Below are positions 25,344 to 33,246 of a DNA stretch of 47,690 bases, one piece after another. Source of the DNA: an uncultured Prevotella sp. (GTDB lineage: Bacteria; Bacteroidota; Bacteroidia; Bacteroidales; Bacteroidaceae); NCBI GenBank assembly GCA_900322175.1, contig ONYZ01000038.1:1-47690 (forward strand). Reading direction: 5' to 3'. Made by a program: the position numbers and the translations under genes. Below the pieces are notes generated by a model. That model searched no databases and was not told the origin of the DNA. It worked only from the letters and a program-made list of their open reading frames with translations. Position 1 is the stretch's first letter. Every line of letters starts with the position of its first letter.

Positions 25344-26861
25344 TTACTTCATTTTTGCATTGAGCGAAAGTAATTGTTCGATATGTTCGCGCGAATTGCT
25401 AAGACGGGGCACCTTGTGCTGTCCACCCAACTTTCCACGAAGTTTCAGCCAGTCGTTAAACAGGTTCTTACGAGCCTCGATGATTTCGAGGTGCTGCAGG
25501 GTGATGTTCTTGTATCGCTTAGCTTCGTAGTCGCTATTGATTTCCTGAAGACGCTGGTCAAGCAAATCGCTGAACTGCTGAAGGTCGGCAGGACGCTTCT
25601 TAAACTCGATGAGCCATTGGTGGCGACACTTGGCATTCTGGTCCATAAACACAGGTGCAGCAGTGTACTCGCTCACCTCGGCACCAGTCTGTTCGCAAGC
25701 GTAGGCCAGTCCCTTCTCTGCATTGTCCACAATCAGCTCTTCGCCAAAGGCATTAATAAAGTGCTTGGTGCGACCAGAAATGATGAACTTATAAGGATTG
25801 GTAGATGTAAACTGCACTGTATCGCCAATTTCATAGCGCCATAGTCCGCAACTGGTTGATATTACCATTGCATAGTTTTTGCCAGTCTCAACACCCCAGA
25901 GTGGAACGATGGTAGGATTCTCCTTACCTATTTCGTCCATAGGGATGAACTCATAGAATACATCATAGTCCAGCATCAGCAGCATCGACTTGTCTGATGG
26001 GTCGTTCTGCAGTCCAAAGAATCCCTCGCTGGCATTATATGTCTCCATATAGTGCATGTTGGGCGATGTGATTAGCTCTTCGTATTGTTTGCGATATGGG
26101 GTGAAAGCAACTCCACCATGGAAGAATACCTCGATATTAGGCCAAACCTCCTCAAGATGAGTCTTACCAGTAATCTCCATCATGCGAGTCAGCACTGACA
26201 GCATCCACGAGGGTACACCAGAAAGGTTGGTCACATTCTTGTTCATAGCCTCTCGAGCTATGCGGTCGCGCTTTATCTCGAAGTCAGAGAGTAGGGCAGT
26301 CTGTTTCTTTGGCACACGAACAAGATTTGCCAGTGGGTTGATATTCTCTATGAGGATGGCGCTCAGGTCGCCAACCAGCGAATCCTTAAGATTATAGTTA
26401 GGCGAATGACTACCACCAAGAATCAGTCCCTTGCCATCAAACATTCTTGACTTGGGATTGTTCTGCAGATACATTGCCACAGCGTCGAATCCACCACGAT
26501 AGTGAATCTGCTTAAGACCATCCTGGCTTACAGGGATGAATTTTGACTTGTCGTTGGTGGTACCAGATGATTTTGCATACCACTTTACGCGACCGGGCCA
26601 GAGCACATCAGTCTCGCCATGACGCATACGGTCAATCGAACCTTTCAGTTCTTCGTAGGTGTTAATAGGATTGTGCTTGGTGAAATCCTCGTAGCCTTTG
26701 ATGGATGTAAAAGCGTGGTTTCGTCCGTATTCTGTATCTTTAGCTTCTGCTATAAGTCGACTAAGCACTGCCTCTTGTAGGGCCTTGCCTTCGTTGAAGT
26801 GTTTTTCGAGTTGCCGCTGTCTGGGTTCGAACACTTTTCTTACTATCTTAGTGATACTCAT
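25344..26861 (-). CDS. GH3 auxin-responsive-promoter family protein (acyl-adenylating fold)
   Basis: A start at 26861 (MSITKIVRKVFEPRQ) is chosen because the in-frame extension to 26966 encodes a palindromic leader, not conserved protein; this leaves 505 residues without a signal peptide. The sequence matches the GH3 superfamily, related to firefly-luciferase adenylases: WYAKSSGTTNDKSKFIPVS is the ATP-binding P-loop-like motif, MHYMETYNASEGFFGLQ the second motif, and YEIGDTVQFTS plus ISGRTKHFINAFGEEL the hinge and C-domain. Plant members conjugate amino acids to auxin or jasmonate; bacterial substrates are unknown. It leads an operon with two envelope proteins, so it may activate an acid for envelope modification. 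That last step is inference. Confidence 0.85.
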   Translation of the reverse strand: MSITKIVRKVFEPRQRQLEKHFNEGKALQEAVLSRLIAEAKDTEYGRNHAFTSIKGYEDFTKHNPINTYEELKGSIDRMRHGETDVLWPGRVKWYAKSSGTTNDKSKFIPVSQDGLKQIHYRGGFDAVAMYLQNNPKSRMFDGKGLILGGSHSPNYNLKDSLVGDLSAILIENINPLANLVRVPKKQTALLSDFEIKRDRIAREAMNKNVTNLSGVPSWMLSVLTRMMEITGKTHLEEVWPNIEVFFHGGVAFTPYRKQYEELITSPNMHYMETYNASEGFFGLQNDPSDKSMLLMLDYDVFYEFIPMDEIGKENPTIVPLWGVETGKNYAMVISTSCGLWRYEIGDTVQFTSTNPYKFIISGRTKHFINAFGEELIVDNAEKGLAYACEQTGAEVSEYTAAPVFMDQNAKCRHQWLIEFKKRPADLQQFSDLLDQRLQEINSDYEAKRYKNITLQHLEIIEARKNLFNDWLKLRGKLGGQHKVPRLSNSREHIEQLLSLNAKMK

Positions 26862-26971
26862 CTTTCTAATTGCGCAATTTGGGTGCAAGGCTCGTGCAAG
26901 CCGAACGCAATGGAGCTTGTTCCAATTGCTGAGGCGCAGCCGAGTTTCGCACGTTTTCGCGTGCAAAATTA
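26862..26971 (-). promoter_or_regulatory. Promoter and palindromic 5' leader of the GH3 operon
   Basis: TAATTTTG on the minus strand (26964-26971) fits the -7 consensus; no clear -33 is seen. Immediately downstream, GCACG and CGTGC form a stem at 26949-26964. The remaining leader of about 95 nt carries further short complementary words (TTGCAC, GCAATT) and could fold. It resembles common Bacteroidales intergenic repeat sequence, by recollection only. Confidence 0.4.
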
Positions 26972-27012
26972 CGCAATTCCCTTGTAATGGGGGAAAAAAT
27001 TTCGATTTTTTA

Positions 27013-28281
27013 TCATTTAAGATGTAATCTTAATCCGAAATGTATAGATGGGGCTAATGGATGTTCCTTATAATAGTGCTGCAATGATGTTCCGTCGTCG
27101 AAGTAATAGCCCAGCGAAGGTTCGAGATAAACTCCAAACAGGCGAGTGAAGTTGTACTCAGCTCCCGCTGAAGCATTTACAGACCATTGCCAAGGGTGAG
27201 ATTCGATGTCGTCATCAGTAACTTCGACCTTTACACACTTCTCAAGCATCGTCCCTCCAGTAAGATAGATGTTGAGATGGTCTGTAGCCCAAACCCTGTA
27301 TGAAATGGCGAGGGGAATGCCAATATAGCTGAGTTTCTGGTCGTAGCTGATATAATTGTGGAGTGGGATGCTGGATTCAGAATTTAGATAGGTGTTGTTA
27401 ATACTGAACTCCGACTTCAGATAGGTGTAGTTGATGCCTGAAACCAGGGCAAGATGATGATTAAGCTGATATTGTAGCGAGAGCCCGAAGCGCAGAGGAA
27501 TATGGTGTTTCGATACGATATCCGTTATTGTAGATGATTGGGTATAGCTGTTATTATTACTTGGATTGATGCTCGGATTATTGATTAGGCTCCAGTAATA
27601 ATTTTCTGTGCTATTATCATAATAGATAAGTTGCGAACGCATAGAGTTCACATAATCATTGGCAGCAAGCAATAGGCCGTTAGAGCCAACTAGGCCAATA
27701 GACCATCTGTCGGAATGCTCTGATTGTGAGGATACTGCTGTGGGCTCGACGACATCGGGCAGATAGGTTTGCTTGAGTTTATGAGCCTCTGTTGTCGCTG
27801 TCGTCTGATGATTATCAGATGTTGACGCGATGGATTCTTCTGCGGCTTGCTCGCTTGTCTCTGTTTCTGCATTATTTATAATGGGGGCCTGAGCCAATAG
27901 TTTTGTTTCAGCAGGAATCATTGCTTTTAAAGGAGTCGAAAGTTTTACAGGCGTCGAATATTTTTCTGGATTCAGAATGTCCTCAGATTCAGTGGTATTC
28001 TCTTCTGCTTTCTGTTCAGCAGTTTTAGAAACAATTGCACGCTCATTGCTCGCCTCCAACTTTGACATATGATTGTCGAACTGATAGAAGGCGAAGAAAC
28101 CAACCATCGCAAGGACTACAGCTGCTGTAGCCCAAATCCATCGGCGGATTGCGACAGGTTTGTACGCAGGTGTAGGTTCTAGCTTCATCTCGCTACTGAT
28201 AGCCTCCCAGAGTCCTGCTGGTGGAGTCTTCTTGTGGCCCTCCAGCTTCTGCTTCATTTGCTTTGTCCAATTCTCCTTCAT
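27013..28281 (-). CDS. Single-pass membrane protein with beta-barrel-like C-terminus; putative partner of ECF sigma
   Basis: The 422-residue protein has about 47 cytosolic residues, one transmembrane helix at about 48-68 (WIWATAAVVLAMVGFFAFY), a Ser/Thr/Glu-rich linker, and from about 195 on a region typical of PorT-like outer-membrane beta-barrels (SIGLVGSNGLLLA to SIHFGLRLHLK). Its start overlaps the stop of the sigma factor gene by 4 bp. Anti-sigma factors normally follow ECF sigma genes, so the cytosolic segment may bind sigma. A barrel-like domain after an inner-membrane helix is an odd topology. No known anti-sigma motif was recognised. Confidence 0.7.
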   Translation of the reverse strand: MKENWTKQMKQKLEGHKKTPPAGLWEAISSEMKLEPTPAYKPVAIRRWIWATAAVVLAMVGFFAFYQFDNHMSKLEASNERAIVSKTAEQKAEENTTESEDILNPEKYSTPVKLSTPLKAMIPAETKLLAQAPIINNAETETSEQAAEESIASTSDNHQTTATTEAHKLKQTYLPDVVEPTAVSSQSEHSDRWSIGLVGSNGLLLAANDYVNSMRSQLIYYDNSTENYYWSLINNPSINPSNNNSYTQSSTITDIVSKHHIPLRFGLSLQYQLNHHLALVSGINYTYLKSEFSINNTYLNSESSIPLHNYISYDQKLSYIGIPLAISYRVWATDHLNIYLTGGTMLEKCVKVEVTDDDIESHPWQWSVNASAGAEYNFTRLFGVYLEPSLGYYFDDGTSLQHYYKEHPLAPSIHFGLRLHLK

Positions 28282-28823
28282 CCCTTCTTGATTATAAATT
28301 CCTTAATTCTGTGTGCCAGCCATTGTTTGGCGTAATGTAGTTGAGACGCTGATGTGCTCTCCATTATTCCTAGTAGTTCGGCTATCTGCCGATGAGAGTA
28401 GTTCTCGAACACATACAGGTTAAGCACCGTTCTGTATCCGTCAGGCAATTCGCTAATAAGCTGATGCAGTTCGTCTGATGTAATCTGCTCTGTGTCTGGG
28501 TTGATGCTGTCTTCATCAATCTCGTCAGCAGTCTCGTTCTGTTCCACAAACATCAGTTTCTTTTTGTTTCTCAAGAACGTCAGCGCCTCGTTGGCAACTA
28601 TTCTTACAAGCCATCCTTTAAATTGCTCCTCGCCTCGATACTCAAGAGTTGGAATAGATGTGAATATCTTCACAAAACTGTTCTGTAGAACATCCTTTGC
28701 ATCGTCAGCATTAGGGATATAGCGATAGCAGACCGATGTTAGCTCTCCAACATACATCTGGTAGAGCTGGCTCATCGCTCTTTGGTCTTTCTGCCGAATG
28801 CGCTCAACGATTTGACTGACCAT
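28278..28823 (-). CDS. ECF RNA polymerase sigma-70 factor
   Basis: The 181-residue protein has sigma region 2 (NADDAKDVLQNSFVKIFT, then FKGWLVRIVANEALTFLR) and region 4 (LPDGYRTVLNLYVFENYSHR, then QIAELLG and an SQLHYAKQWL recognition helix). It redirects RNA polymerase to a small regulon, probably in response to an envelope signal relayed by the coupled membrane protein. It is transcribed away from the serpin gene, whose start is 94 bp from its own, so the serpin is a candidate target; that is inference. Confidence 0.92.
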   Translation of the reverse strand: MVSQIVERIRQKDQRAMSQLYQMYVGELTSVCYRYIPNADDAKDVLQNSFVKIFTSIPTLEYRGEEQFKGWLVRIVANEALTFLRNKKKLMFVEQNETADEIDEDSINPDTEQITSDELHQLISELPDGYRTVLNLYVFENYSHRQIAELLGIMESTSASQLHYAKQWLAHRIKEFIIKKG

Positions 28824-28916
28824 TTCTTTGCCTTGTTCTACATTTATAATTCAAAAGTACTCAAATCTTGTATGACAGTAGAAAGATTTTTATTTCAACC
28901 AAAAAACGTTGTAAAA

Positions 28917-30227
28917 ATGAAGAAGAACCTATTTTTATTATCAGCCGTTGTGCTGAGTGGTGTGATGCTATCATGCGCCTCGTCAGAGGATATTGATAAC
29001 GGCGAAACTAAGGAGGTTGTGAATATGCTATCTGATCCTGAACCTATCCAGTTGACTCAAGAGCAAAAGTTATTTGCTAAAGATAACAATGGCTTTACGC
29101 TTAACTTCCTGAAAACAGTGAACAGTATGGATAAAAGCGGCAAGAGCTTTATCTACTCGCCACTAAGTATTACCTATGTATTAGGAATGGTGAACGATGC
29201 TGCTACAGGACAGACAGAGCAGGAGCTGGAACAGACATTGGGCTTCCATCAGGGAGGCATACAGGCTGTTAATGATTACTGCAAGAAGTTGATTGACGGT
29301 CTGCCAAAGGTTGATAATACGGTAACGCTGAACATTGCCAACGCCATATTCCTGAATAAGGAGTATACCCTGAAGAAGCAGTTCCAGAAGGATATGGAAA
29401 ACTATTACGATGCCAAAGCTGAGGCGCTTGATTTTAAGGCCTCAGGTACACTTAAGCATATCAATGGTTGGTGTAACGATAAGACCAACGGTATGATTCC
29501 TTCCATCTTAGATGATATTAATCCCAATATGGTGTCGTATTTGCTGAACGCCATCTACTTCAAGGCTGATTGGGCTTCGAAGTTCGACCAGAAGAATACT
29601 AAGGAAGAGAAGTTTACCACAGATAAAGGTCAAACAAAGTTGCCGCTTATGCACCAGAATGTGCTTATCAGCTATTTGAGGAATGATACATACAGCGCCA
29701 TCGAGATGCCTTATAGCAATGGTTATTGGAATATGACAGTGATGCTGCCAGAGGAAGGAAAAACTACTGACGACATTATTAATCGCATTTCACAATGCGG
29801 TTCATTAGAGGGGCACGGTTTCTGTGGAACGATGGGCGATACCTATAAAGCTTACGAAGTGGACTTGAAACTTCCACGTTTCGAAACAAGCTCTGATACA
29901 GATGAATTAGGTAATGATGGTCTTGTAGGACTGATGAGGAGTATGGGCATTAAGCAGGCCTTCGATTCTGACTTCGCGGAAATACCAAACATGTGTGAAA
30001 ACAGTTATCTCTTCATTTCTATGATGCGCCAAAAGGCTAAGATTAAAGTTAATGAAGAAGGCTCTGAAGCCGCAGCTGTAACAGTTGCTGGTATGTATAG
30101 TTACACATCTGTAGGACCTGTTGAATATCCCAAGGCGACTTTCCACGCCAATCGCCCGTTTGTATATGCGATTAGCGAAGCCTCATCAGGAGTAATACTC
30201 TTTGTGGGAAAGTTCACTGGGGTTTAG
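28917..30227 (+). CDS. Lipoprotein serpin (serine protease inhibitor)
   Basis: A start at 28917 (MKKNLFLLSAVVLSGVML) gives a lipoprotein signal with Cys20 and a 436-residue protein; the frame upstream of it is not signal-like. The serpin fold is complete: NSMDKSGKSFIYSPLSI (helix B), TVTLNIANAIFLNKEY (strand 6B), MVSYLLNAIYFKADWASKF (shutter region), and HANRPFVYAI near the end. The reactive loop hinge EEGSEAAAVT (380-389) has small residues from P14 to P9, as in inhibitory serpins. Counting from the hinge puts P1 at Tyr396 and P1' at Thr397, suggesting a chymotrypsin-like target. It would be anchored in the envelope, possibly guarding against host or self proteases. Confidence 0.92.
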   Translation: MKKNLFLLSAVVLSGVMLSCASSEDIDNGETKEVVNMLSDPEPIQLTQEQKLFAKDNNGFTLNFLKTVNSMDKSGKSFIYSPLSITYVLGMVNDAATGQTEQELEQTLGFHQGGIQAVNDYCKKLIDGLPKVDNTVTLNIANAIFLNKEYTLKKQFQKDMENYYDAKAEALDFKASGTLKHINGWCNDKTNGMIPSILDDINPNMVSYLLNAIYFKADWASKFDQKNTKEEKFTTDKGQTKLPLMHQNVLISYLRNDTYSAIEMPYSNGYWNMTVMLPEEGKTTDDIINRISQCGSLEGHGFCGTMGDTYKAYEVDLKLPRFETSSDTDELGNDGLVGLMRSMGIKQAFDSDFAEIPNMCENSYLFISMMRQKAKIKVNEEGSEAAAVTVAGMYSYTSVGPVEYPKATFHANRPFVYAISEASSGVILFVGKFTGV

Positions 30228-30322
30228 CAGAAAATCTAGCTTGTACGAAGGATTTTTTATGTTTTAGGCCTTGAAACATGCATCTCAAAGCCTGAAACAT
30301 AAGTTTCACGCCCTGTAACATA
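30228..30322. repeat. Three CCTGAAACAT-like words at 21-bp spacing
   Basis: CCTTGAAACAT (ending 30279), CCTGAAACAT (ending 30300) and CCTGTAACAT (ending 30321) recur every 21 bp between the serpin and rnc 3' ends, directly before the terminator. GAAACATAAGTTTC at the second copy can also pair. Confidence 0.6.
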
Positions 30323-30360
30323 AAAAGCCTAAGGAGAAAATAAAATCTCCTTAGGCTTTT
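30323..30360. terminator. Bidirectional terminator between serpin and rnc
   Basis: A 15-bp perfect stem, AAAAGCCTAAGGAGA (30323-30337) and its complement (30346-30360), with an 8-nt loop, gives an A-tract on one side and a T-tract on the other. Confidence 0.88.
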
Positions 30361-30384
30361 ACTATATTTCTGCCGCGTTAGCTT

Positions 30385-31410
30385 TTAATCTTCTGAGAAT
30401 GCTGCTGCTTCAGCTTCTGCAATGATTTCCTCGCGCGATTTCTCTTTGTGAGAAATGTTTGACAGGTCGAATTCATCAACCTCTCCCTGCCCCTCCAAAG
30501 GAGGGGTGGTCTTACGGCCTGAAGAATTCTGCAAGTCCTCCTCCCCTTTGGGGAGGTTGGGTGAGGTTCTTATGAAGTTCTGTTGTTCCTTTTCAGGATC
30601 GGGCACAGCCATTGCAGGCTCTTCCTCCATCTGGGTGCGAGCGGTCTTGGCAGCAAATACAGCATCTACAAACTGAGGTTCGCGCTTCAGTCGCTGCAAG
30701 GTATCCTTCGATGCCTTCTGCTGGGCTTCTTTCTTAGAATAGCCTGAACCACTCTCGCCGTTTACCCCCTCAATCTGTACCATATAGGTGAAAACAGGAC
30801 TACCGTTTTCATCTTTCTTCTGCTTTGTGAGTTTATACTCCAAACGTACACGATTCTTCTGGCTCCATTCCAGCAACTTCGACTTGAAGTTAACCTCCTT
30901 GAATGCCACCTTATCTATGTCGATGAACTTGCCCAGGACCTGATTCTCGAAGAACCACAGACAAGCCTCGTATCCACGATCCAGATAGATGGCACCCACA
31001 AGTGCCTCGAATGCATTACCCTCTACGTAACTGTTGTGAGATGTTGAGTGGCCTGCTGAAAGAACCAGATTGCTCAATCGCATCTCTGTGGCCAGTTTGC
31101 CCAACGTCTCACGACTCACGAGTTTCGATCGTGTGTTGGTCAGGAATCCCTCGCGCTTGCCCTCATAGTGACGGAAAACGATATAGCCCACAGCAGCGTC
31201 GAGTATGGCATCACCCAAGAACTCCAGTCGCTCGTTGTTCAGCGGCTTGCCCTTGTCGTTGCGCTTGCGTATGCTCTTGTGCATCAGCGCCATCTTGTAA
31301 TACTCGATGTTGCGGGGATAGAATCCCAGTATCTCATAAAGAGAAGAAAAAAGCTCCTTCTCCTTGCGGAAAGGGAGCTTGATTCTATCAATGATGTTGT
31401 TAAGCTTCAT
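30385..31410 (-). CDS. rnc: Ribonuclease III with a long variable C-terminal tail
   Basis: The 341-residue protein starts with the endonuclease domain at about 15-155. The signature NERLEFLGDAILD carries the metal-binding Glu and Asp residues. The second acidic cluster reads GNAFEALVGAIYLD, with Asn where E. coli has Asp114, a form I believe is usual in Bacteroidetes. A double-stranded-RNA-binding domain follows at about 160-232 (GYSKKEAQQKASKDTLQRL). It cleaves dsRNA in rRNA maturation and RNA decay. The usual length is about 220-250 residues; the extra roughly 100 residues include a segment translated from a palindromic DNA repeat (residues about 281-311). Its ATG lies 11 bp inside the end of fabF, so acpP, fabF and rnc probably form one operon. 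Confidence 0.95.
   Translation of the reverse strand: MKLNNIIDRIKLPFRKEKELFSSLYEILGFYPRNIEYYKMALMHKSIRKRNDKGKPLNNERLEFLGDAILDAAVGYIVFRHYEGKREGFLTNTRSKLVSRETLGKLATEMRLSNLVLSAGHSTSHNSYVEGNAFEALVGAIYLDRGYEACLWFFENQVLGKFIDIDKVAFKEVNFKSKLLEWSQKNRVRLEYKLTKQKKDENGSPVFTYMVQIEGVNGESGSGYSKKEAQQKASKDTLQRLKREPQFVDAVFAAKTARTQMEEEPAMAVPDPEKEQQNFIRTSPNLPKGEEDLQNSSGRKTTPPLEGQGEVDEFDLSNISHKEKSREEIIAEAEAAAFSED
30479..30570. repeat. Palindromic repeat element embedded in the rnc reading frame
   Basis: Two hairpins, CCCCTCC-AAA-GGAGGGG (30490-30506) and CCTCCCC-TTT-GGGGAGG (30540-30556), are enclosed by an imperfect outer inverted repeat AACCTC/GAGGTT (30479-30570). In the rnc frame it reads LPKGEEDLQ and TTPPLEGQGEVD. 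The same sequence style, a G/C-run hairpin with CCACCCC flanks, occurs at 46356-46406. Confidence 0.75.
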
Positions 31411-32662
31411 ACTTTTTGAATACTACACAGGCATTATGACCACCAAAGCCGAAGGTGTTGCTGAGTCCAGCACGTACCTCACGCTTCTGAGCCTTGTTGA
31501 ATGTGAAGTTCAGGTTGTAATCAATCTCTGGATCATCGTCACCATCCTCGTGGTTGATTGTTGGAGGAATGATGTCGTTCTTTACAGCCAGTACTGTTAC
31601 CATAGCCTCTACTGCACCAGCGGCACCCAGCAGGTGACCAGTCATTGACTTAGTAGAAGAGATGTTCAGCTTGAATGCTGCATCGCCAAATACCTCCTTG
31701 ATGGCCTTAGCCTCAGAGATATCACCAACATGAGTTGATGTGCCGTGAACGTTGATATAGTCGATGTCCTCTGGCTTCATCTGTGCGTCCTCGAGAGCAT
31801 TCTGCATTACGAGTTTAGCGCCCAGACCCTCAGGATGTGAAGCGGTGATATGGTGAGCGTCGGCACTCATACCAGCACCTACCATCTCTGCGTAGATCTT
31901 TGCACCACGAGCCTTAGCGTGCTCCAGTTCCTCGAGAATCAAGCAACCAGAACCCTCGGCCATGATGAATCCATCGCGACTAGCGCTGAATGGACGGCTT
32001 GCCTTCTCAGGCTCGTCGTTGCGTGTCGACAGGGCATGCATGGCATTGAAACCACCAACACCAGTAGCGCAGATAGCAGCCTCGGCACCACCAGCAACGA
32101 TAGCGTTGGCCTTACCCAGACGAATCAGGTTGAAGGCGTCGGCCAGTGCGTTTGATGAAGAAGCACAAGCTGAAGCGGTGATATAGTTGGGGCCATGGAA
32201 GCCATACATGATTGAAATCTGACCAGCAGCGATATCAGCGATCATCTTTGGGATGAAGAACGGATTGAACTTAGGACCATCGGCCTCGTGAACACCATAG
32301 TATTTTACCTCGTCCTCGAAGGTCTTAATTCCACCAATACCTACTCCGTATACCACGCCGATACGGTTCTTGTCTTCTGTCTCCAGATCCATGCCGCTAT
32401 CCTCAACGGCCTGCTTGGCGGCGATAAGTGCAAGCTGGGTATAACGGTCCATCTTGCGAGCCTCCTTGCGATCCAGAAAATCGTTCACATTCAGGTTCTT
32501 TACCTCGCATGCGAACTTGGTCTTGAATAATGTTGTATCGAAATGTGTAATAGGTGCTGCGCCACTAACTCCATCGAGCAGGTTCTTCCACATCTCATCT
32601 GGAGTGTTGCCCACTGGCGTAACTGCGCCAAGACCTGTTACAACTACTCTTTTTAATTCCAT
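31400..32662 (-). CDS. fabF: 3-oxoacyl-[acyl-carrier-protein] synthase II
   Basis: The 420-residue cytosolic condensing enzyme has the full KAS II active site: Cys166 in TASACASSSNA, His306 in NVHGTSTHVGD, the KSMTGHLLGAAGA motif with His343, and the C-terminal GFGGHNACVVF. It elongates acyl-ACP with malonyl-ACP in type II fatty-acid synthesis. It follows acpP, separated by 67 bp that contain a strong hairpin, and overlaps rnc by 11 bp. Confidence 0.97.
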   Translation of the reverse strand: MELKRVVVTGLGAVTPVGNTPDEMWKNLLDGVSGAAPITHFDTTLFKTKFACEVKNLNVNDFLDRKEARKMDRYTQLALIAAKQAVEDSGMDLETEDKNRIGVVYGVGIGGIKTFEDEVKYYGVHEADGPKFNPFFIPKMIADIAAGQISIMYGFHGPNYITASACASSSNALADAFNLIRLGKANAIVAGGAEAAICATGVGGFNAMHALSTRNDEPEKASRPFSASRDGFIMAEGSGCLILEELEHAKARGAKIYAEMVGAGMSADAHHITASHPEGLGAKLVMQNALEDAQMKPEDIDYINVHGTSTHVGDISEAKAIKEVFGDAAFKLNISSTKSMTGHLLGAAGAVEAMVTVLAVKNDIIPPTINHEDGDDDPEIDYNLNFTFNKAQKREVRAGLSNTFGFGGHNACVVFKKYEA

Positions 32663-32677
32663 AAGCTTAAATTAAAG

Positions 32678-32716
32678 CATAATGGTTGCTTCTTAGAATA
32701 GAAAGCAACCATTATG
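32678..32716 (-). terminator. Hairpin between acpP and fabF (attenuator or processing site)
   Basis: A 14-bp perfect stem, CATAATGGTTGCTT (32678-32691) and its complement (32703-32716), with an 11-nt loop. Reading in the acpP-to-fabF direction it is followed by CTTTAATTT. A partial terminator here would let acyl carrier protein be made in excess over FabF. Confidence 0.6.
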
Positions 32717-32729
32717 TTGTGAACAAATA

Positions 32730-32966
32730 TTATTTTGCGTTCTCCTCGATGTAAGCGATGGCGTCACCAACGGTACCAATCTTCTCGGCCTTATCATCGG
32801 GAATAGAAATACCAAACTCCTTCTCGAACTCCATGATCAGCTCAACGGTATCCAGTGAGTCTGCACCCAGGTCGTTTGTGAAGCTAGCCTCTGCCTTTAC
32901 TTCTGCCTCATCTACACCGAGTTTGTCTACGATAATTGCCTTTACTTTGCTTTCAATTTCTGACAT
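32730..32966 (-). CDS. acpP: Acyl carrier protein
   Basis: The 78-residue acidic protein has the invariant [15 protein letters not shown] motif. Ser37 is the phosphopantetheine attachment site. Length and sequence are those of type II fatty-acid synthase carriers. It precedes fabF, the standard arrangement, and has its own promoter at 33041-33072. Confidence 0.98.
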   Translation of the reverse strand: MSEIESKVKAIIVDKLGVDEAEVKAEASFTNDLGADSLDTVELIMEFEKEFGISIPDDKAEKIGTVGDAIAYIEENAK

Positions 32967-33040
32967 AATTGTAAAAATTTAATTTGTTAATAATGATTTT
33001 GCTATCTTGAAATTATACGGCATTTCGCCGAAATCGGGTG

Positions 33041-33072
33041 CAAAGTAACACATTTTCTTTCACTTATGCAAA
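33041..33072 (-). promoter_or_regulatory. Promoter of acpP-fabF-rnc
   Basis: TTTG (33069-33072), 20 bp, then TTACTTTG (33041-33048) on the minus strand; one mismatch to TAnnTTTG. The transcript leader would be about 70 nt. Confidence 0.5.
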
Positions 33073-33194
33073 TATTTTTAAGAAAAACTTACTTTCATTT
33101 GCACACAAAGGGGTGGATTGTGCAAAAAATTACCCTTTTCTAGTGTCTAAGATACTATAAAAACACAAAATATGATGATTTTCTTCAATTTTAG

Positions 33195-33225
33195 TTGGAT
33201 ATTTGAAAAAGTTTCTGTAGTTTTG
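33195..33225 (+). promoter_or_regulatory. Promoter of the DUF4254-GT9-rubredoxin group
   Basis: GTTG (33194-33197), 20 bp, then TAGTTTTG (33218-33225) matches the Bacteroidetes pattern. This supports a start at 33247 for DUF4254, because the upstream in-frame ATG at 33172 would precede the promoter. Confidence 0.6.
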
Positions 33226-33246
33226 CAAAATCAAACTAATATAAGT

